Of a stretch of 64,000 nt of DNA, positions 8,249 through 18,486 are shown in pieces. The notes beneath the pieces were generated by a model, which ran no database searches, was not told the DNA's origin, and saw only the letters and a program-made list of their open reading frames with translations. Each line of letters begins with the position of its first letter. Positions within the stretch are counted from its first letter, which is position 1. A program made the translations under genes and the position numbers. Source of the stretch: Paenibacillus xylanexedens (GTDB lineage: Bacteria; Bacillota; Bacilli; Paenibacillales; Paenibacillaceae). Location of the stretch: positions 3,844,001 through 3,908,000 of the forward strand of contig NZ_CP018620.1 in assembly GCF_001908275.1 (NCBI RefSeq), in the 5' to 3' direction.

Positions 8249-8377
8249 TGAAGGAATACGGCTCAACCGCAATAGCCCAGAGGGGTCATTTTCATTGTCA
8301 TGCGAATCAGGTATGCTTAAAGAATACATCCGTCTGTTGATTGAATATTGATGGGACATCGAATGAGGAGTGTTTAT

Positions 8378-8803
8378 ATGAAAAGCTGGTTTGGAAAAAC
8401 ATGGCCTTGGTTAACGCTGGGCCTGACCGTTGTTGTACTGCTTGGATCATTTTTGGTTTATTTTATGGGCAAAGACGTATCCCCGGGATCAGGAAGTGCT
8501 GTAACTGCACAAGCCGAGACAGCGGAGGATTTGAAGGGATATGAAGTCATTGATGTGGACGTAAGCAACGATGGTTTTGGACCAGACGTTATCGAGGTGA
8601 AAGCTGGCGTACCGACCAAAATCAACTTTATTCTGACCCGGTCGGTGACACATGTGAAATCAGTGGGATCACAAAAGCTTGGCATGGATCTATACATGCA
8701 AAAGGGACCCAATTATTATACGGTCGACAAAGATCTGCCCAAGGGAGAATATGAGATCCATTGCGGCATGTACATGATATATGCAACGATTAAGGTCGTA
8801 TAA
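8378..8803 (+). CDS. Membrane-anchored cupredoxin-domain protein
   Basis: A 141-residue protein: a short basic N-terminus, one hydrophobic segment (residues about 11-31) that anchors or exports it, then an extracytoplasmic beta-rich domain. Potential metal ligands are the histidine in SVTHVKS and the C-terminal H-C-G-M-Y-M cluster, as in Cupredoxin_1 domains. Such proteins bind copper or take part in extracytoplasmic electron transfer. The start at 8378 follows GAGGAG at about 8365-8370; an in-frame ATG at 8348 lacks a ribosome-binding site. It stands alone between two terminators. Metal identity and partner are unknown. Confidence 0.7.
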   Translation: MKSWFGKTWPWLTLGLTVVVLLGSFLVYFMGKDVSPGSGSAVTAQAETAEDLKGYEVIDVDVSNDGFGPDVIEVKAGVPTKINFILTRSVTHVKSVGSQKLGMDLYMQKGPNYYTVDKDLPKGEYEIHCGMYMIYATIKVV

Positions 8804-8808
8804 ACAGA

Positions 8809-8849
8809 AGGAGCAAGGTTTCGGGTCGCCGAGCTTTGCTCCTTTTTTT
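8809..8849 (+). terminator. Intrinsic terminator after the cupredoxin gene
   Basis: GGAGCAAG and CTTTGCTCC arms with a GC-rich inner stem (TCGG/CCGA) are followed by a run of T. Confidence 0.85.
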
Positions 8850-8900
8850 GGTGCGTGATATCATGAGAAAGTGGGTAAAATCGATCAGGAGGTGGCGAAA

Positions 8901-9923
8901 ATGAAAGCGCTATTTATTGGAGGGACAGGCACCATCAGTACGGCCATTACGGAGATGCTTGCACGGCAAGGCTGTGAACTGTATCTGATTAATCGAGGCA
9001 ATCATAACCATGACTTACCTAAGGAAGTCAACGTACTTCAAGCGGATATTAATGACGAGCCACGTGTAGCGGAACTGATAGCTGATCTGGAATTTGATGT
9101 TGTGGCAGATTTTATCGCTTTTGTACCGTCTCAACTGGAGAGAGATTACCGTTTGTTCAAGGATAAAACAAAGCAATTTATATTTATAAGTTCAGCATCA
9201 GCGTATCAGACTCCTCTGGCTGATTACCGGATCACGGAAGGTACGCCTTTATCAAATCCATACTGGGAGTATTCTCGCAACAAGATTGCCTGTGAAGACT
9301 ATCTGATGAAACAATATCGCGAGCATGGATTCCCTGTGACCATCGTGCGTCCGAGCCATACGTATGGCGACAAATCGGTACCTCTCGGTGTTCATGGTGC
9401 TCAAGGCAGCTGGCAGGTTCTCAAGCGTATCCATGAAGGCAAACCCGTTATCATCCACGGAGATGGCACCTCACTGTGGACCATCACGCACAATACTGAT
9501 TTTGCCAAAGGGTTTATCGGGCTTATGGGAAATATCCATGCCATTGGTGAATCGGTACATATCACCTCGGATGAATCCGTTACCTGGAATCAAATTCATG
9601 AGATTATAGCTGGCGTGTTGGGAGTTAAGCTTCATGCGGTACATGTCCCCTCTGAGTTCTTGGCAGCATGCAGTGATCAGGATCTTCGCGGCGGATTGCT
9701 GGGTGACAAAGCCAATACCGTTGTGTTTGATAACAGCAAGCTGAAGCGGCTTGTTCCGGAATTTGTAGCAACGACAAGAGCTGATCAGGGCATTCGACGT
9801 ACGATTGAGCACATTCTGGAGCATCCTGAGTTACAGACCGAAGATCCGGAATTTGATGTATGGTGTGACAAGGTCGTTGGCGCATTGGACGAAGCGTTAT
9901 TAAAGATCAGAGATGAGAAATGA
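8901..9923 (+). CDS. NAD-dependent epimerase/dehydratase (extended SDR)
   Basis: A 340-residue SDR. The N-terminal Rossmann motif GGTGTIS follows the first strand, the strand-5 serine region is FISSASAY, and the catalytic Y-x-x-x-K is in YSRNK. A later ITSDESVTWNQ segment is typical of epimerase-type SDRs acting on nucleotide sugars or similar compounds. The start at 8901 follows AGGAGGTGG at 8888-8896; an upstream in-frame start at 8871 includes the ribosome-binding site and is rejected. It is a single-gene unit without informative neighbours, so the substrate is undetermined. Confidence 0.85.
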   Translation: MKALFIGGTGTISTAITEMLARQGCELYLINRGNHNHDLPKEVNVLQADINDEPRVAELIADLEFDVVADFIAFVPSQLERDYRLFKDKTKQFIFISSASAYQTPLADYRITEGTPLSNPYWEYSRNKIACEDYLMKQYREHGFPVTIVRPSHTYGDKSVPLGVHGAQGSWQVLKRIHEGKPVIIHGDGTSLWTITHNTDFAKGFIGLMGNIHAIGESVHITSDESVTWNQIHEIIAGVLGVKLHAVHVPSEFLAACSDQDLRGGLLGDKANTVVFDNSKLKRLVPEFVATTRADQGIRRTIEHILEHPELQTEDPEFDVWCDKVVGALDEALLKIRDEK

Positions 9924-9948
9924 CAAGTAAGGCGTTCATGATCAAGTG

Positions 9949-9977
9949 TTTACATTCATGCGCTTAATCGTTATAAT
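9949..9977 (+). promoter_or_regulatory. Sigma-A promoter of the giant SLH protein
   Basis: TTTACA (9949-9954), a 17-base spacer and TATAAT (9972-9977). Transcription should start near 9984, ahead of a strong terminator hairpin in the leader. Confidence 0.75.
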
Positions 9978-10000
9978 CAAGAAAAAATGACACTTGTTAG

Positions 10001-10054
10001 GGGAGGCACCCCAACTTAGGACATCGTTCCTTTGTTGGGGTGCCTCCTTTTTTT
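10001..10054 (+). terminator. Leader terminator/attenuator ahead of the giant SLH protein
   Basis: GGAGGCACCCCAAC (10002-10015) and GTTGGGGTGCCTCC (10034-10047) form a perfect 14-bp stem followed by seven T. It lies between the promoter at 9949-9977 and the TTG start at 10079, so transcripts must read through it. No competing antiterminator stem or leader peptide is obvious. A simple terminator for an upstream gene is less likely because the promoter is immediately upstream. Confidence 0.75.
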
Positions 10055-10078
10055 GTGTGCCAAAAAGGAGAGTAGACG

Positions 10079-13000
10079 TTGAAGAAATCAGGAAAACGTG
10101 TGAAAAAACAAGCGGAACAGTTAACCAAAGTGGTACTGGCATTTGCGTTATTATCACCACAAGCCCTTTTGCTTGAATGGGGCGCAACGACGGTAATGGC
10201 TGAAACGGTTGAAACAATCGGGATTGTATCCGACACGTCCAGCATGAAGGCTGTACAGTCCTCCAAGGTGAAAGTGGAGATGAACAGTGACGGTAAATAC
10301 AGAATTGTATTACTACCAAACACAAATGTATTTTACGGTGGTGATACAGGGAATGTATCCACCATTATCGACCATAATGGATCTCCCGTGAACTTCAAAA
10401 CATTGCCGCTGAATTATTACCGAATTAACAATAATGTGATTGAAATGTCCCGGCAAAAAGATAATGTGGAATATATTTTGCGTGTATCTATCGTTAATGC
10501 TACCTCACAAGGTGGGTACATGAAGGTTGAACTGGAAGCTATCAACCGTAGTGGAACGGCACTGAATTTGGGTGGAACATTTTATTGGGATACGATGGTG
10601 AATGGCAATGATGCATCTCCATTTGAAGTCATCGAAAATGGATGGCGCAATTACAGCGGCGGCGTTCAGGTCACGGCTTTTTATGCGAATACGTACAATG
10701 TTGTGAATGCAGATCGCATATACATGGGACAGTACAGCGGTCCGGACAATGCGCAGCTAACAGGGGGCTCTTCACCTTCGTCATTCACTCCAGGCCAGAC
10801 CGTTACGGCTAGTGATACAGCTGCACAATTCTGGTGGAATGCCAAAGCAACAGCGAATCAGTCTTCACGCAAATTTTCAACGATCGTGGGAATCGGCCCT
10901 CAGAACGTTCCGCCTTCATTTACACTAACGGCTCCTTCTTCGGGGCAAACGTATTACAAAGGCGAGCAACTTCAGATCTCTGGTACAACGCGAGATACGG
11001 ATATAGGCGACCTGTTGACCGTCAAATGGTCCATTGATGGTGGGTCCGAGAACATTCTTACCCAGATGACCGCGACGGGTTCAAATCAGTCTTTCAACAC
11101 GAATTACACATTGCCTGACACCCTGCCAGATGGCACACACACATTGCAAGTATGGGTCATGGATGACAAAGGTGGGGTGTCCTCAGCAGGAACCGTTAAC
11201 TTTACAGTAAGAAGTTTTGTTGTGCCCGGAACGCCGACATATACATTGGTTAATTCTAATAACTTGACGGTAAATTGGGAAAAGAAGGCGAATGATGCAT
11301 CCGTTACGTATGAACTGAAGAATATGACGACGAATCAGATCGTGGATACAGGTATATCAAACAGTCGGCAGGTGACTGGGCTCACTCCGAATACCAGTTA
11401 TTCTTTTGCTGTACGTGCCAAAAATTCAAGTGGTTCCTTCACGGGGTATTCCAGTCCGTCCACCAAATATACATTGGCCAATCCACCCGCTGCTGCGGCT
11501 GTGACACAATCAGGCAACTCTGTTACAGCGAGCTGGAATAATAATAGTAACCCTACGGGCACCCATTATAAAACGGAAATACGCAGTCCAGGTGGGCAAG
11601 TCCTCGCAACGGGAACAACAACTTTCACACGTACAGCGTTTGCCCTGACCGGACTCGCGGACGGAAAATATGAAGTATTTGTGGCGGCACTGAATGGAGA
11701 AGGGATACAGACCCCGTTTATATCCGCTGGAGAGATGATTAAAGATACAACGGGTCCAACTGCTCCGTCTGTTACAGTCACTCCATCCTCATGGACCAAG
11801 GAAGATGTTCTCGTTACGGTTGAAGAGGGAAAAGATGCCTTGAGCGGAACTCAAAAGACTGAAGTTAAAGTCGGTCCGGCAGGAGAATGGCGTGAATACA
11901 GTGCTCCGTTTACCGTAAGCAGCGAAGGCAACACAACTGTTATGGCACGCAGTATTGATGCGTTTGGTAATACAGGACAGGAAACGGCTGTGACAGCCAG
12001 GGTAGATCGAACGGCACCAACGCCACCTGTTATCTCGTTGAATCCGCCCGAATGGACAAAAGCGGCAGTAATTGTGACATTAACGGAGGGTATGGACGAA
12101 GCAAGTGGCATTGGTCTGACACAGTATAAGCTGGGAAGCGAGGGAGAATGGATCGACTACAGCACCCCTTTTACACTCAGTAAAGAAGGAATAACGGAGA
12201 TTTATGCACGAAGTGTAGATCGGGCGTCCAATGTCAGTGCTTCCACTTCGGCAACAGCCAGAATCGACAAGACTGGGCCTAAGCAACCAACGATTACGCT
12301 AAGTGAAGAGAATTGGACGAATCAGGATGTAACTTTTGCAATAAACAGTGGTGAAGATACGGGCAGTGGGCTTGCCAAGAGTCAATATCGACTTAACAAA
12401 GAAGGTCCCTGGATCGATTACACGGGCGAAGTGACGGTTACCGATGAGGGAGAAACGATCGTATATGCACGCTCAATTGACCGTGTAGGCAATATAAGCA
12501 CGTCCGCTCAGGCTACAGTTCGAATTGACACGACAGCTCCGACCGAGCCGGTGATTAGTTTAAGTCCTTCTGGATGGAGTAAAGAACATGTGCAATTCAC
12601 TATCGCTGGAAGTGTGGATGAAAAAGCGATTTTCTATGAATACAGCATGAATGATGCCCCGTATATGACAGGAAATAGCGGTACAGTTAGTACAAACGGC
12701 GCTACCACCATTCGAGCCCGAGCAAGAGATACCGTTGGCAATGTGAGCAAGGAAGTGAGTCGAATCGCCTATGTGGATCAGATGGCTCCAACGATTACAT
12801 TTGCACCGAACGGGCATGGCTGGACGGACATGGACATATCCACTACCATTCAGTATGCCGACGCCCACTCAGGCATTCAAGAACTGGAACGATTCTATCA
12901 AGTTACGAACAGTGCAGAATCACCGGAGCATTGGCTTGAAGCTCGCTCTGACGAGCATAAAATATCCATCGAATCGGAAGGCATATGGTACATCCATGCG

Positions 13001-16000
13001 AAAACCATGGACAGAGCAGGGAATACATATGAGACAACATCATCACCTTACCATATTCAACGCAAGCCCGAGCAACCGAGTCATGTGAGAATGACACAGA
13101 TCGCTGAGACATCAGCTGAACTTACAGTGGATTTGCCAACAGGGGAAAGGTATACCAATGGATATCAGTATGAGATAACGAATAAAACGACAGGACAGTC
13201 ATGGACACTGGACTACCCTAACCACAGTATAATCGATCACTCTCTAAGCGGTGGTCAGGTCTATGAATATGAAGTTAGAGTGAGGAACCATACCGGTGTA
13301 AGTGATGCAGTAAGCGCTCAAGTATTAACTACCCCGGCAGCTCCCAGAACGTTGCACGTTCGAAAAGTAGATTCCCAGCCGCATTTGGCCGAAATTCAAT
13401 TTGATTCAGTACAGGGAGCAGATGCTTACCGCATCATTGCTGCAACTGCGGACGGTGTCACCGTGTTTGACCAGACGGTATCTGATCCGAGTAGCCTTCC
13501 CTATGTCAGCAACCTCGTTCCAGGTACCATTCATAACATTTCGGTAACGGCAATGAATGAAAGTGGAGCAGGTGGTAGCAGTAGAACCGGATTCCTCACA
13601 CTGCCGGCAATGCCCGGAGAATTTATGGCCGTTCAAATTCAGGAGCATGATATTTCATTAGAATGGCAGACAGTGACTTCTGCAACGTATTATGGTCTTT
13701 CACGTGATGGAACAGCCATATATGAAGGAGAGCAGACGGAGTATCTGGACTCGGGTCTGGATAGCGGAACGGAGTACAGCTATACGTTAATTGCCGGAAA
13801 TGAGACAGGACCAGGGCCGTTGGCAGGATTACCTTTGCTCAAGACTTTACCTGGGCAAGTGTCCGGCTTACAGGTATCCGATGCTTCCACAGCGAGCCTT
13901 CGTCTGAATTGGGAAGCAGTACGAGGAGCCGATCGTTATGAGTTATGGTTGAATGGAGAGAAGTCGGGAACGGTTTCTGCTGGAACCCAAGAATGGGTCT
14001 TTGCGGGACTGAGTTCAGGAACATCTTATCAACTGGATGTACAAGCAGTGAACGGAAGTGGACAGGGGATACGCAGTTCGGTATCAGGAACAACACTACC
14101 GGAGAGCCCGTCGGGACTTCACGTTGTTCAAGTAACTGAACAGGGAGCAATCTTGAGCTGGGTGCCTGTAGCTGGGGCAACGAAATATCGGGTGGTCATC
14201 GATGGACAGAGCCATGAGATATCAGATACACAACTCGCGGTTCGCCATCTGTCAAACAGTCGTGAGTATACCTATGAAGTACAGGCGGGCAATGCTGCCG
14301 GGTACGGTGCATCCACTAGTAGTACAATTCTTACGCTACCTAGCAGGCCGGAAGGACTAAATGTCACATCGACTGATGAGACAAGTATGGGACTTGCATG
14401 GCAAGCTGTAGATACGGCGAATCTCTATATTGTGAAAATCAATGGAACAGAAGTGGGCAGAACATCAGAACAGGCCTACAAGGTTGAGGGATTATTGCCA
14501 GGTACAGAGTACGCTTTGCAAGTTCAGGCTACGAATGCTTCTGGTCCAGGTGAGACAGCGCAGCTCATCCGATTGTCCAAACCTGTTTCTCCTGCCGAAG
14601 TACTTGTTGATCCAGGAGTACATCATGCAAAAGTTTCCTGGTCTATCGTGGAAGGTGCCGCTGAATATGTGATTGAGCAGAATGGTAAGGAGATCTATAG
14701 AGGAATGGAGAATGAAGCAACGATTACAGGGCTCCAGGATGGAACGTGGCATCGCTATCAACTATGGGCGGTCAACAGACAGGGAACTCGTTCTGAAGCG
14801 ACGGATGTATCTCTGCTGACTTTGCCTCAGAAACCCGATAAGGTTCCAGTATATGATGTGGCAAAAAACAGCCTGGGTCTGGATTTCAGTAACACTGGTG
14901 TCCAAGGGGCAGATCATTATGTCATTGAACGGGATGGAAGAGAGATCGCTCAGATGAATTCAAGTGAAACCCATTTCGTAGACAAGGATCTGTTGCCAGG
15001 AACGAAATACACTTATGTGATTCGGGCAGTCAATACGAGTGGAACGAGTGCGCCGCTTACTTTCAGTGTAATGACTCAAACGTTGCCATTGGTTGCAGAA
15101 AGTATAACAGTGAAAGCCGGAACACATGTGGTGGATCTGGCTTGGGATGTTGTTCAGGGAGCGGCTGCATATGAGATTCGTAATCAGGTAACGGGAGATG
15201 TACAGAGCGTGTCTGAACCGTCTGTACATCTCAATAGCATGCTGGATGGCACAGCGTATGAATTCGAACTTGTTGCGATTAATGAAGATGGTCATCGGTC
15301 AGAGCCTATTCAGATTCAGGTTTTAACGAAACCCATATCACCTCAGACGGCAGGCATAACACACATCACAGATCAGACTGCGGTATTGGACCTGACTGGA
15401 AGCTCAACACGGGGAGCAGAGCAATTCATTATTATGCGGGATGGTGTTGAAGTCGCTAAGGTTCCAGCAGATCAAGCTTCATTTGAAGATGATGGACTGA
15501 CACCAGGAGAGCATTACACGTATACCATCAAAACATCCAATGCAACGGGAGAGAGTGATTCCGGTTTCGAAGTTCACTTGCGAACGTTGCCTGCGACCAT
15601 TCATGAACCTTTACATGCAAGCAAGATTGGGGAAAAGGAGGGATGGATCTCTTGGCCAAAGGTACAAGGTGCGGAGGGATATACCATACGTATCGGAGAT
15701 CAGATGTTCACCACGATTGATGAAGGGGATATCACAGATGTGAGGTTAACTCATCTGGAAAGTGCAACCCGATATGATCAGGTGCAGGTTATTCCTTATA
15801 ATACGGCTGGTTCAGGAAGCCCAATGACCGTGATTCCTTTTTACACCTTACCTCATGTTGATTCACTGGAAATGAAGATATATCCGGAGACAGATCACGC
15901 CAAACTGGAATGGGACTTCCCTTATGGGAACGAAACTTTCGTTATATTACTGGATGGTACAGAAGTATACCGAGGCAAAACAAAAGAGTTTATTGTTGAT

Positions 16001-17581
16001 CAACTGGATGCAGGCAAACAGTATACGATTGAAATCTACACAGAGAATGATCAGGGAGATGCATCGGAGAAGCTGGCGTATTTTGTCCTGACCAAGCCTG
16101 CAGCTCCGGTCAAAGTGGAGTATCATTCGTCGAAGGACCACATTCGTCTTATATTGGAACAGAGCCGGGTCGAAGGTGCCGAGCAGTTTATCATTGAACG
16201 TGATGGTGTGGAGGTTGCTCGTATTCCTGCAGACGAACTGTTCTATGACGACAAGGAACTCGAACCGGGCGTGAACTATATCTATACAGTGAAGACCATG
16301 AATGCCTCGGGCAGTAGTAATGGGGGTTATTACCTTCATGCAATGACTTTGCCCGGTAGTGCTGCTTCATCACCTGTAGTAGAGGGACGTTCAATGAATG
16401 GTGCAGACATCGTATGGGAACTGATTCCTGGTGCTGCGGGTTATCGAGTTTATCGAAATGAAGAGCTTATCGGAACGACAACGGAGACATCTATACATGT
16501 GTCTGATTTGAACAGTGCAGAGCGTTATACTGACTTTGCAATCATTCCATTTAATGAGGCAGGGGAGGGTGAGGCGCTCCAGGTTCCGGAATTCGAGACG
16601 TTGCCTTCCGAGGAACTGACAGTAGCAGCCATAGCGCAAGGTACGAATACTATTAAGCTAACTTGGGAACTGGATTCAATGAATGAGGTGATTGTGATCA
16701 CCCATAAAGATCGTGAGATCTATCGTGGCACGCAGCGCAGTCATGTATGGACAGGACTGAATGCCGAGCAGCATTATGAGGTGGAAGTATGGACGGAGAA
16801 TTCAGCAGGTGAAAAAAGTGAAAGAAAACGGGCCGCAGCCATGACTTTTCCGTATCCACCATCCGCCTGGAGCGGTGGCGGTGCAACCCCGAGTCCAAAT
16901 GTTACATCGGAACAAGCCGATGAGGTGAGCTCACAACCAGAACCGTCTGAGCAACCTGATGTACCTGCGAAAAAAAATATCAAATTTATTGATATCAGCC
17001 AAACATTCAATAAAGACCAGATCACCTGGCTGGCGGAACAAAATATCATTCAAGGTGTTAGTGAAACTCGCTTCGAACCACGCCGCCCGATCACACGTGC
17101 AGAGTTTACCGCATTAATCGTGCGTTTGATGGGTGTGGACACAATGGTCAATCAACAGCATGGATTCCAGGATGTGAACGATGAGGATTGGTTCGCTCCT
17201 GAGATTAAGGCAGCCGTTCATCATGAGATGGTTCAAGGGATGGGGAACGGCAAATTCGCTCCGTATGCACTGGTAACACGTGAACAGGCATCCAAGATTA
17301 TAGCAAATGTTGTTCGTAAAATCAGACCGGAACCGCTGACTTCCCCAAGAGCGTTTACCGACCAGACTGATGTATCATATTGGGCCAAAGAAGAAGTGCA
17401 GGAACTTGCAGGTTTGTACATGATTACCGGATATGAAGATGGCAGCTTCCGTCCCATGCAGCATTTGAGCAGATCCGAAGCTGCAGCGCTGATCTTCCGC
17501 TTAAATAAGCTGATTCAAGTCATGGATGAGAACCGTACAGATCAAGTGAAGAAAGCGTCAGCGTTCGATCGTCATATCTAA
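10079..17581 (+). CDS. Giant S-layer-anchored surface protein with Ig/OmpL47-like and FN3 modules and SLH domains
   Basis: 2500 residues, TTG start with AAGGAG eight bases upstream. A signal peptide (basic start, hydrophobic AFALLSPQALLL, likely cleavage after A-x-A-type VMAE) is followed by a domain of about 250 residues with SLH-protein style. Next comes an Ig-like module (VNFTV end), one or two FN3 modules, then four tandem modules (about 555-920) each with W-x-x-x-D/A-V-x-V-x and D-x-x-G-N-x-S, like OmpL47-type repeats. About fifteen divergent FN3 modules run to residue about 2250 (G-x-x-Y-x-x-x-V-x-A-x-N-x-x-G). A P/E/S linker precedes three SLH motifs (about 2300-2490; F-x-D-x-x-x-x-x-W-x-x-x-I). 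SLH domains bind pyruvylated wall polymer. It is a probable adhesin or carbohydrate-sensing surface scaffold; no catalytic domain is seen. Confidence 0.85.
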   Translation: MKKSGKRVKKQAEQLTKVVLAFALLSPQALLLEWGATTVMAETVETIGIVSDTSSMKAVQSSKVKVEMNSDGKYRIVLLPNTNVFYGGDTGNVSTIIDHNGSPVNFKTLPLNYYRINNNVIEMSRQKDNVEYILRVSIVNATSQGGYMKVELEAINRSGTALNLGGTFYWDTMVNGNDASPFEVIENGWRNYSGGVQVTAFYANTYNVVNADRIYMGQYSGPDNAQLTGGSSPSSFTPGQTVTASDTAAQFWWNAKATANQSSRKFSTIVGIGPQNVPPSFTLTAPSSGQTYYKGEQLQISGTTRDTDIGDLLTVKWSIDGGSENILTQMTATGSNQSFNTNYTLPDTLPDGTHTLQVWVMDDKGGVSSAGTVNFTVRSFVVPGTPTYTLVNSNNLTVNWEKKANDASVTYELKNMTTNQIVDTGISNSRQVTGLTPNTSYSFAVRAKNSSGSFTGYSSPSTKYTLANPPAAAAVTQSGNSVTASWNNNSNPTGTHYKTEIRSPGGQVLATGTTTFTRTAFALTGLADGKYEVFVAALNGEGIQTPFISAGEMIKDTTGPTAPSVTVTPSSWTKEDVLVTVEEGKDALSGTQKTEVKVGPAGEWREYSAPFTVSSEGNTTVMARSIDAFGNTGQETAVTARVDRTAPTPPVISLNPPEWTKAAVIVTLTEGMDEASGIGLTQYKLGSEGEWIDYSTPFTLSKEGITEIYARSVDRASNVSASTSATARIDKTGPKQPTITLSEENWTNQDVTFAINSGEDTGSGLAKSQYRLNKEGPWIDYTGEVTVTDEGETIVYARSIDRVGNISTSAQATVRIDTTAPTEPVISLSPSGWSKEHVQFTIAGSVDEKAIFYEYSMNDAPYMTGNSGTVSTNGATTIRARARDTVGNVSKEVSRIAYVDQMAPTITFAPNGHGWTDMDISTTIQYADAHSGIQELERFYQVTNSAESPEHWLEARSDEHKISIESEGIWYIHAKTMDRAGNTYETTSSPYHIQRKPEQPSHVRMTQIAETSAELTVDLPTGERYTNGYQYEITNKTTGQSWTLDYPNHSIIDHSLSGGQVYEYEVRVRNHTGVSDAVSAQVLTTPAAPRTLHVRKVDSQPHLAEIQFDSVQGADAYRIIAATADGVTVFDQTVSDPSSLPYVSNLVPGTIHNISVTAMNESGAGGSSRTGFLTLPAMPGEFMAVQIQEHDISLEWQTVTSATYYGLSRDGTAIYEGEQTEYLDSGLDSGTEYSYTLIAGNETGPGPLAGLPLLKTLPGQVSGLQVSDASTASLRLNWEAVRGADRYELWLNGEKSGTVSAGTQEWVFAGLSSGTSYQLDVQAVNGSGQGIRSSVSGTTLPESPSGLHVVQVTEQGAILSWVPVAGATKYRVVIDGQSHEISDTQLAVRHLSNSREYTYEVQAGNAAGYGASTSSTILTLPSRPEGLNVTSTDETSMGLAWQAVDTANLYIVKINGTEVGRTSEQAYKVEGLLPGTEYALQVQATNASGPGETAQLIRLSKPVSPAEVLVDPGVHHAKVSWSIVEGAAEYVIEQNGKEIYRGMENEATITGLQDGTWHRYQLWAVNRQGTRSEATDVSLLTLPQKPDKVPVYDVAKNSLGLDFSNTGVQGADHYVIERDGREIAQMNSSETHFVDKDLLPGTKYTYVIRAVNTSGTSAPLTFSVMTQTLPLVAESITVKAGTHVVDLAWDVVQGAAAYEIRNQVTGDVQSVSEPSVHLNSMLDGTAYEFELVAINEDGHRSEPIQIQVLTKPISPQTAGITHITDQTAVLDLTGSSTRGAEQFIIMRDGVEVAKVPADQASFEDDGLTPGEHYTYTIKTSNATGESDSGFEVHLRTLPATIHEPLHASKIGEKEGWISWPKVQGAEGYTIRIGDQMFTTIDEGDITDVRLTHLESATRYDQVQVIPYNTAGSGSPMTVIPFYTLPHVDSLEMKIYPETDHAKLEWDFPYGNETFVILLDGTEVYRGKTKEFIVDQLDAGKQYTIEIYTENDQGDASEKLAYFVLTKPAAPVKVEYHSSKDHIRLILEQSRVEGAEQFIIERDGVEVARIPADELFYDDKELEPGVNYIYTVKTMNASGSSNGGYYLHAMTLPGSAASSPVVEGRSMNGADIVWELIPGAAGYRVYRNEELIGTTTETSIHVSDLNSAERYTDFAIIPFNEAGEGEALQVPEFETLPSEELTVAAIAQGTNTIKLTWELDSMNEVIVITHKDREIYRGTQRSHVWTGLNAEQHYEVEVWTENSAGEKSERKRAAAMTFPYPPSAWSGGGATPSPNVTSEQADEVSSQPEPSEQPDVPAKKNIKFIDISQTFNKDQITWLAEQNIIQGVSETRFEPRRPITRAEFTALIVRLMGVDTMVNQQHGFQDVNDEDWFAPEIKAAVHHEMVQGMGNGKFAPYALVTREQASKIIANVVRKIRPEPLTSPRAFTDQTDVSYWAKEEVQELAGLYMITGYEDGSFRPMQHLSRSEAAALIFRLNKLIQVMDENRTDQVKKASAFDRHI

Positions 17582-17652
17582 ATTGAATTGATTCTTACAT
17601 GTGAGAATGCAAGCATCGCTAGTAACGACATTACCGCTTGATTGGTTTTTAA

Positions 17653-17661
17653 TGCTATAAT
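17653..17661 (+). promoter_or_regulatory. Extended -10 promoter of the TreR-like regulator
   Basis: TGCTATAAT has an ideal -10 with TGn but no convincing -35. It lies 48 bases before the ATG at 17709. Confidence 0.5.
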
Positions 17662-17708
17662 GGTTGCCAATATGATAAAAAAAGGGTAATGAACAATGGT
17701 GATGAATA

Positions 17709-18419
17709 ATGAATAATAAATTTATCCGGATATATGAAGATATTGCAAATCGTATTCGGACCGGAGAGATTGAGGCAGGGACGCTGCTTCAATCGGAACT
17801 GGATCTATCGGAAAGTTATCAAACGTCTCGAGAGACTATTCGCAAAGCATTAAAAATGTTGTATGAAGAAGGTTATATTCAGAAGATTCAAGGCAAGGGT
17901 TCGATTGTACTGGACATACGCAAGATCGATTTTCCCATCTCAGGTCTGGTTAGCTTCAAGGAATTGGCCAAAAAAATGGGACATCGTGCTCAAACGTATG
18001 TGAAGGTTTTCGAGGAGAAACAGGTTGATCAGGCGTTGCACAAAAAAATTAACTTTGGTCTGAATGAACAGGTCTGGGAAATCAGACGTGTGCGCAAAGT
18101 GGATGGAGAGCATGTCATACTGGACAAAGATTACATCAGCCAGCGGCTTGTTCCTGGGCTCAGCAAAGAGATCTGTAATGATTCCATCTATGAGTACATT
18201 GAACAAGAGTTGGGGCTTTCCATTTCGTTTGCCAAAAAAGAGATTTTGGTCGAAGAACCAACCGCTGAGGACAGGGAACTACTTGACCTTGAAGGGTTCC
18301 ATAATGTGGTTGTGGTGAGGAGTCAAGTGTACCTGGAGGATGCCAGTCAATTTCAGTATACGGAGTCGAGGCATCGACCGGACAAGTTCAGATTTGTGGA
18401 TTTTGCACGTCGTAGATAA
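17709..18419 (+). CDS. treR: GntR-family regulator, TreR-like (trehalose operon repressor type)
   Basis: A 236-residue protein. The N-terminal winged helix (residues 1-70) carries SYQTSRETIRKAL and the G-Y-I-Q-K-I-x-G-K-G-S wing. The UTRA effector domain (about 90-230) ends FQYTESRHRPDKFRFVDFAR, extremely close to remembered Bacillus TreR. TreR represses trehalose PTS and phosphotrehalase genes and responds to trehalose-6-phosphate. None of those genes is in this window; it stands ahead of a DUF5107 protein and a GH35 beta-galactosidase. An in-frame TGA at 17703 forces the start at 17709, with only a weak ribosome-binding site. The trehalose role rests on similarity; local genes might be the actual targets. 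Confidence 0.75.
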   Translation: MNNKFIRIYEDIANRIRTGEIEAGTLLQSELDLSESYQTSRETIRKALKMLYEEGYIQKIQGKGSIVLDIRKIDFPISGLVSFKELAKKMGHRAQTYVKVFEEKQVDQALHKKINFGLNEQVWEIRRVRKVDGEHVILDKDYISQRLVPGLSKEICNDSIYEYIEQELGLSISFAKKEILVEEPTAEDRELLDLEGFHNVVVVRSQVYLEDASQFQYTESRHRPDKFRFVDFARRR

Positions 18420-18436
18420 GTTAATGAAGATCGATC

Positions 18437-18486
18437 AGAGAGTACCTATCACTGCATTATTCAGTGGATCGGTACTCTCTTTGGTT
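18437..18486 (+). terminator. Hairpin terminator after the TreR-like gene
   Basis: AGAGAGTACC pairs with GGTACTCTCT, with a further inner stem ATCACTG/CAGTGGAT. The following U-tract is short (TTGGTT), so termination may be partial. Confidence 0.6.
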
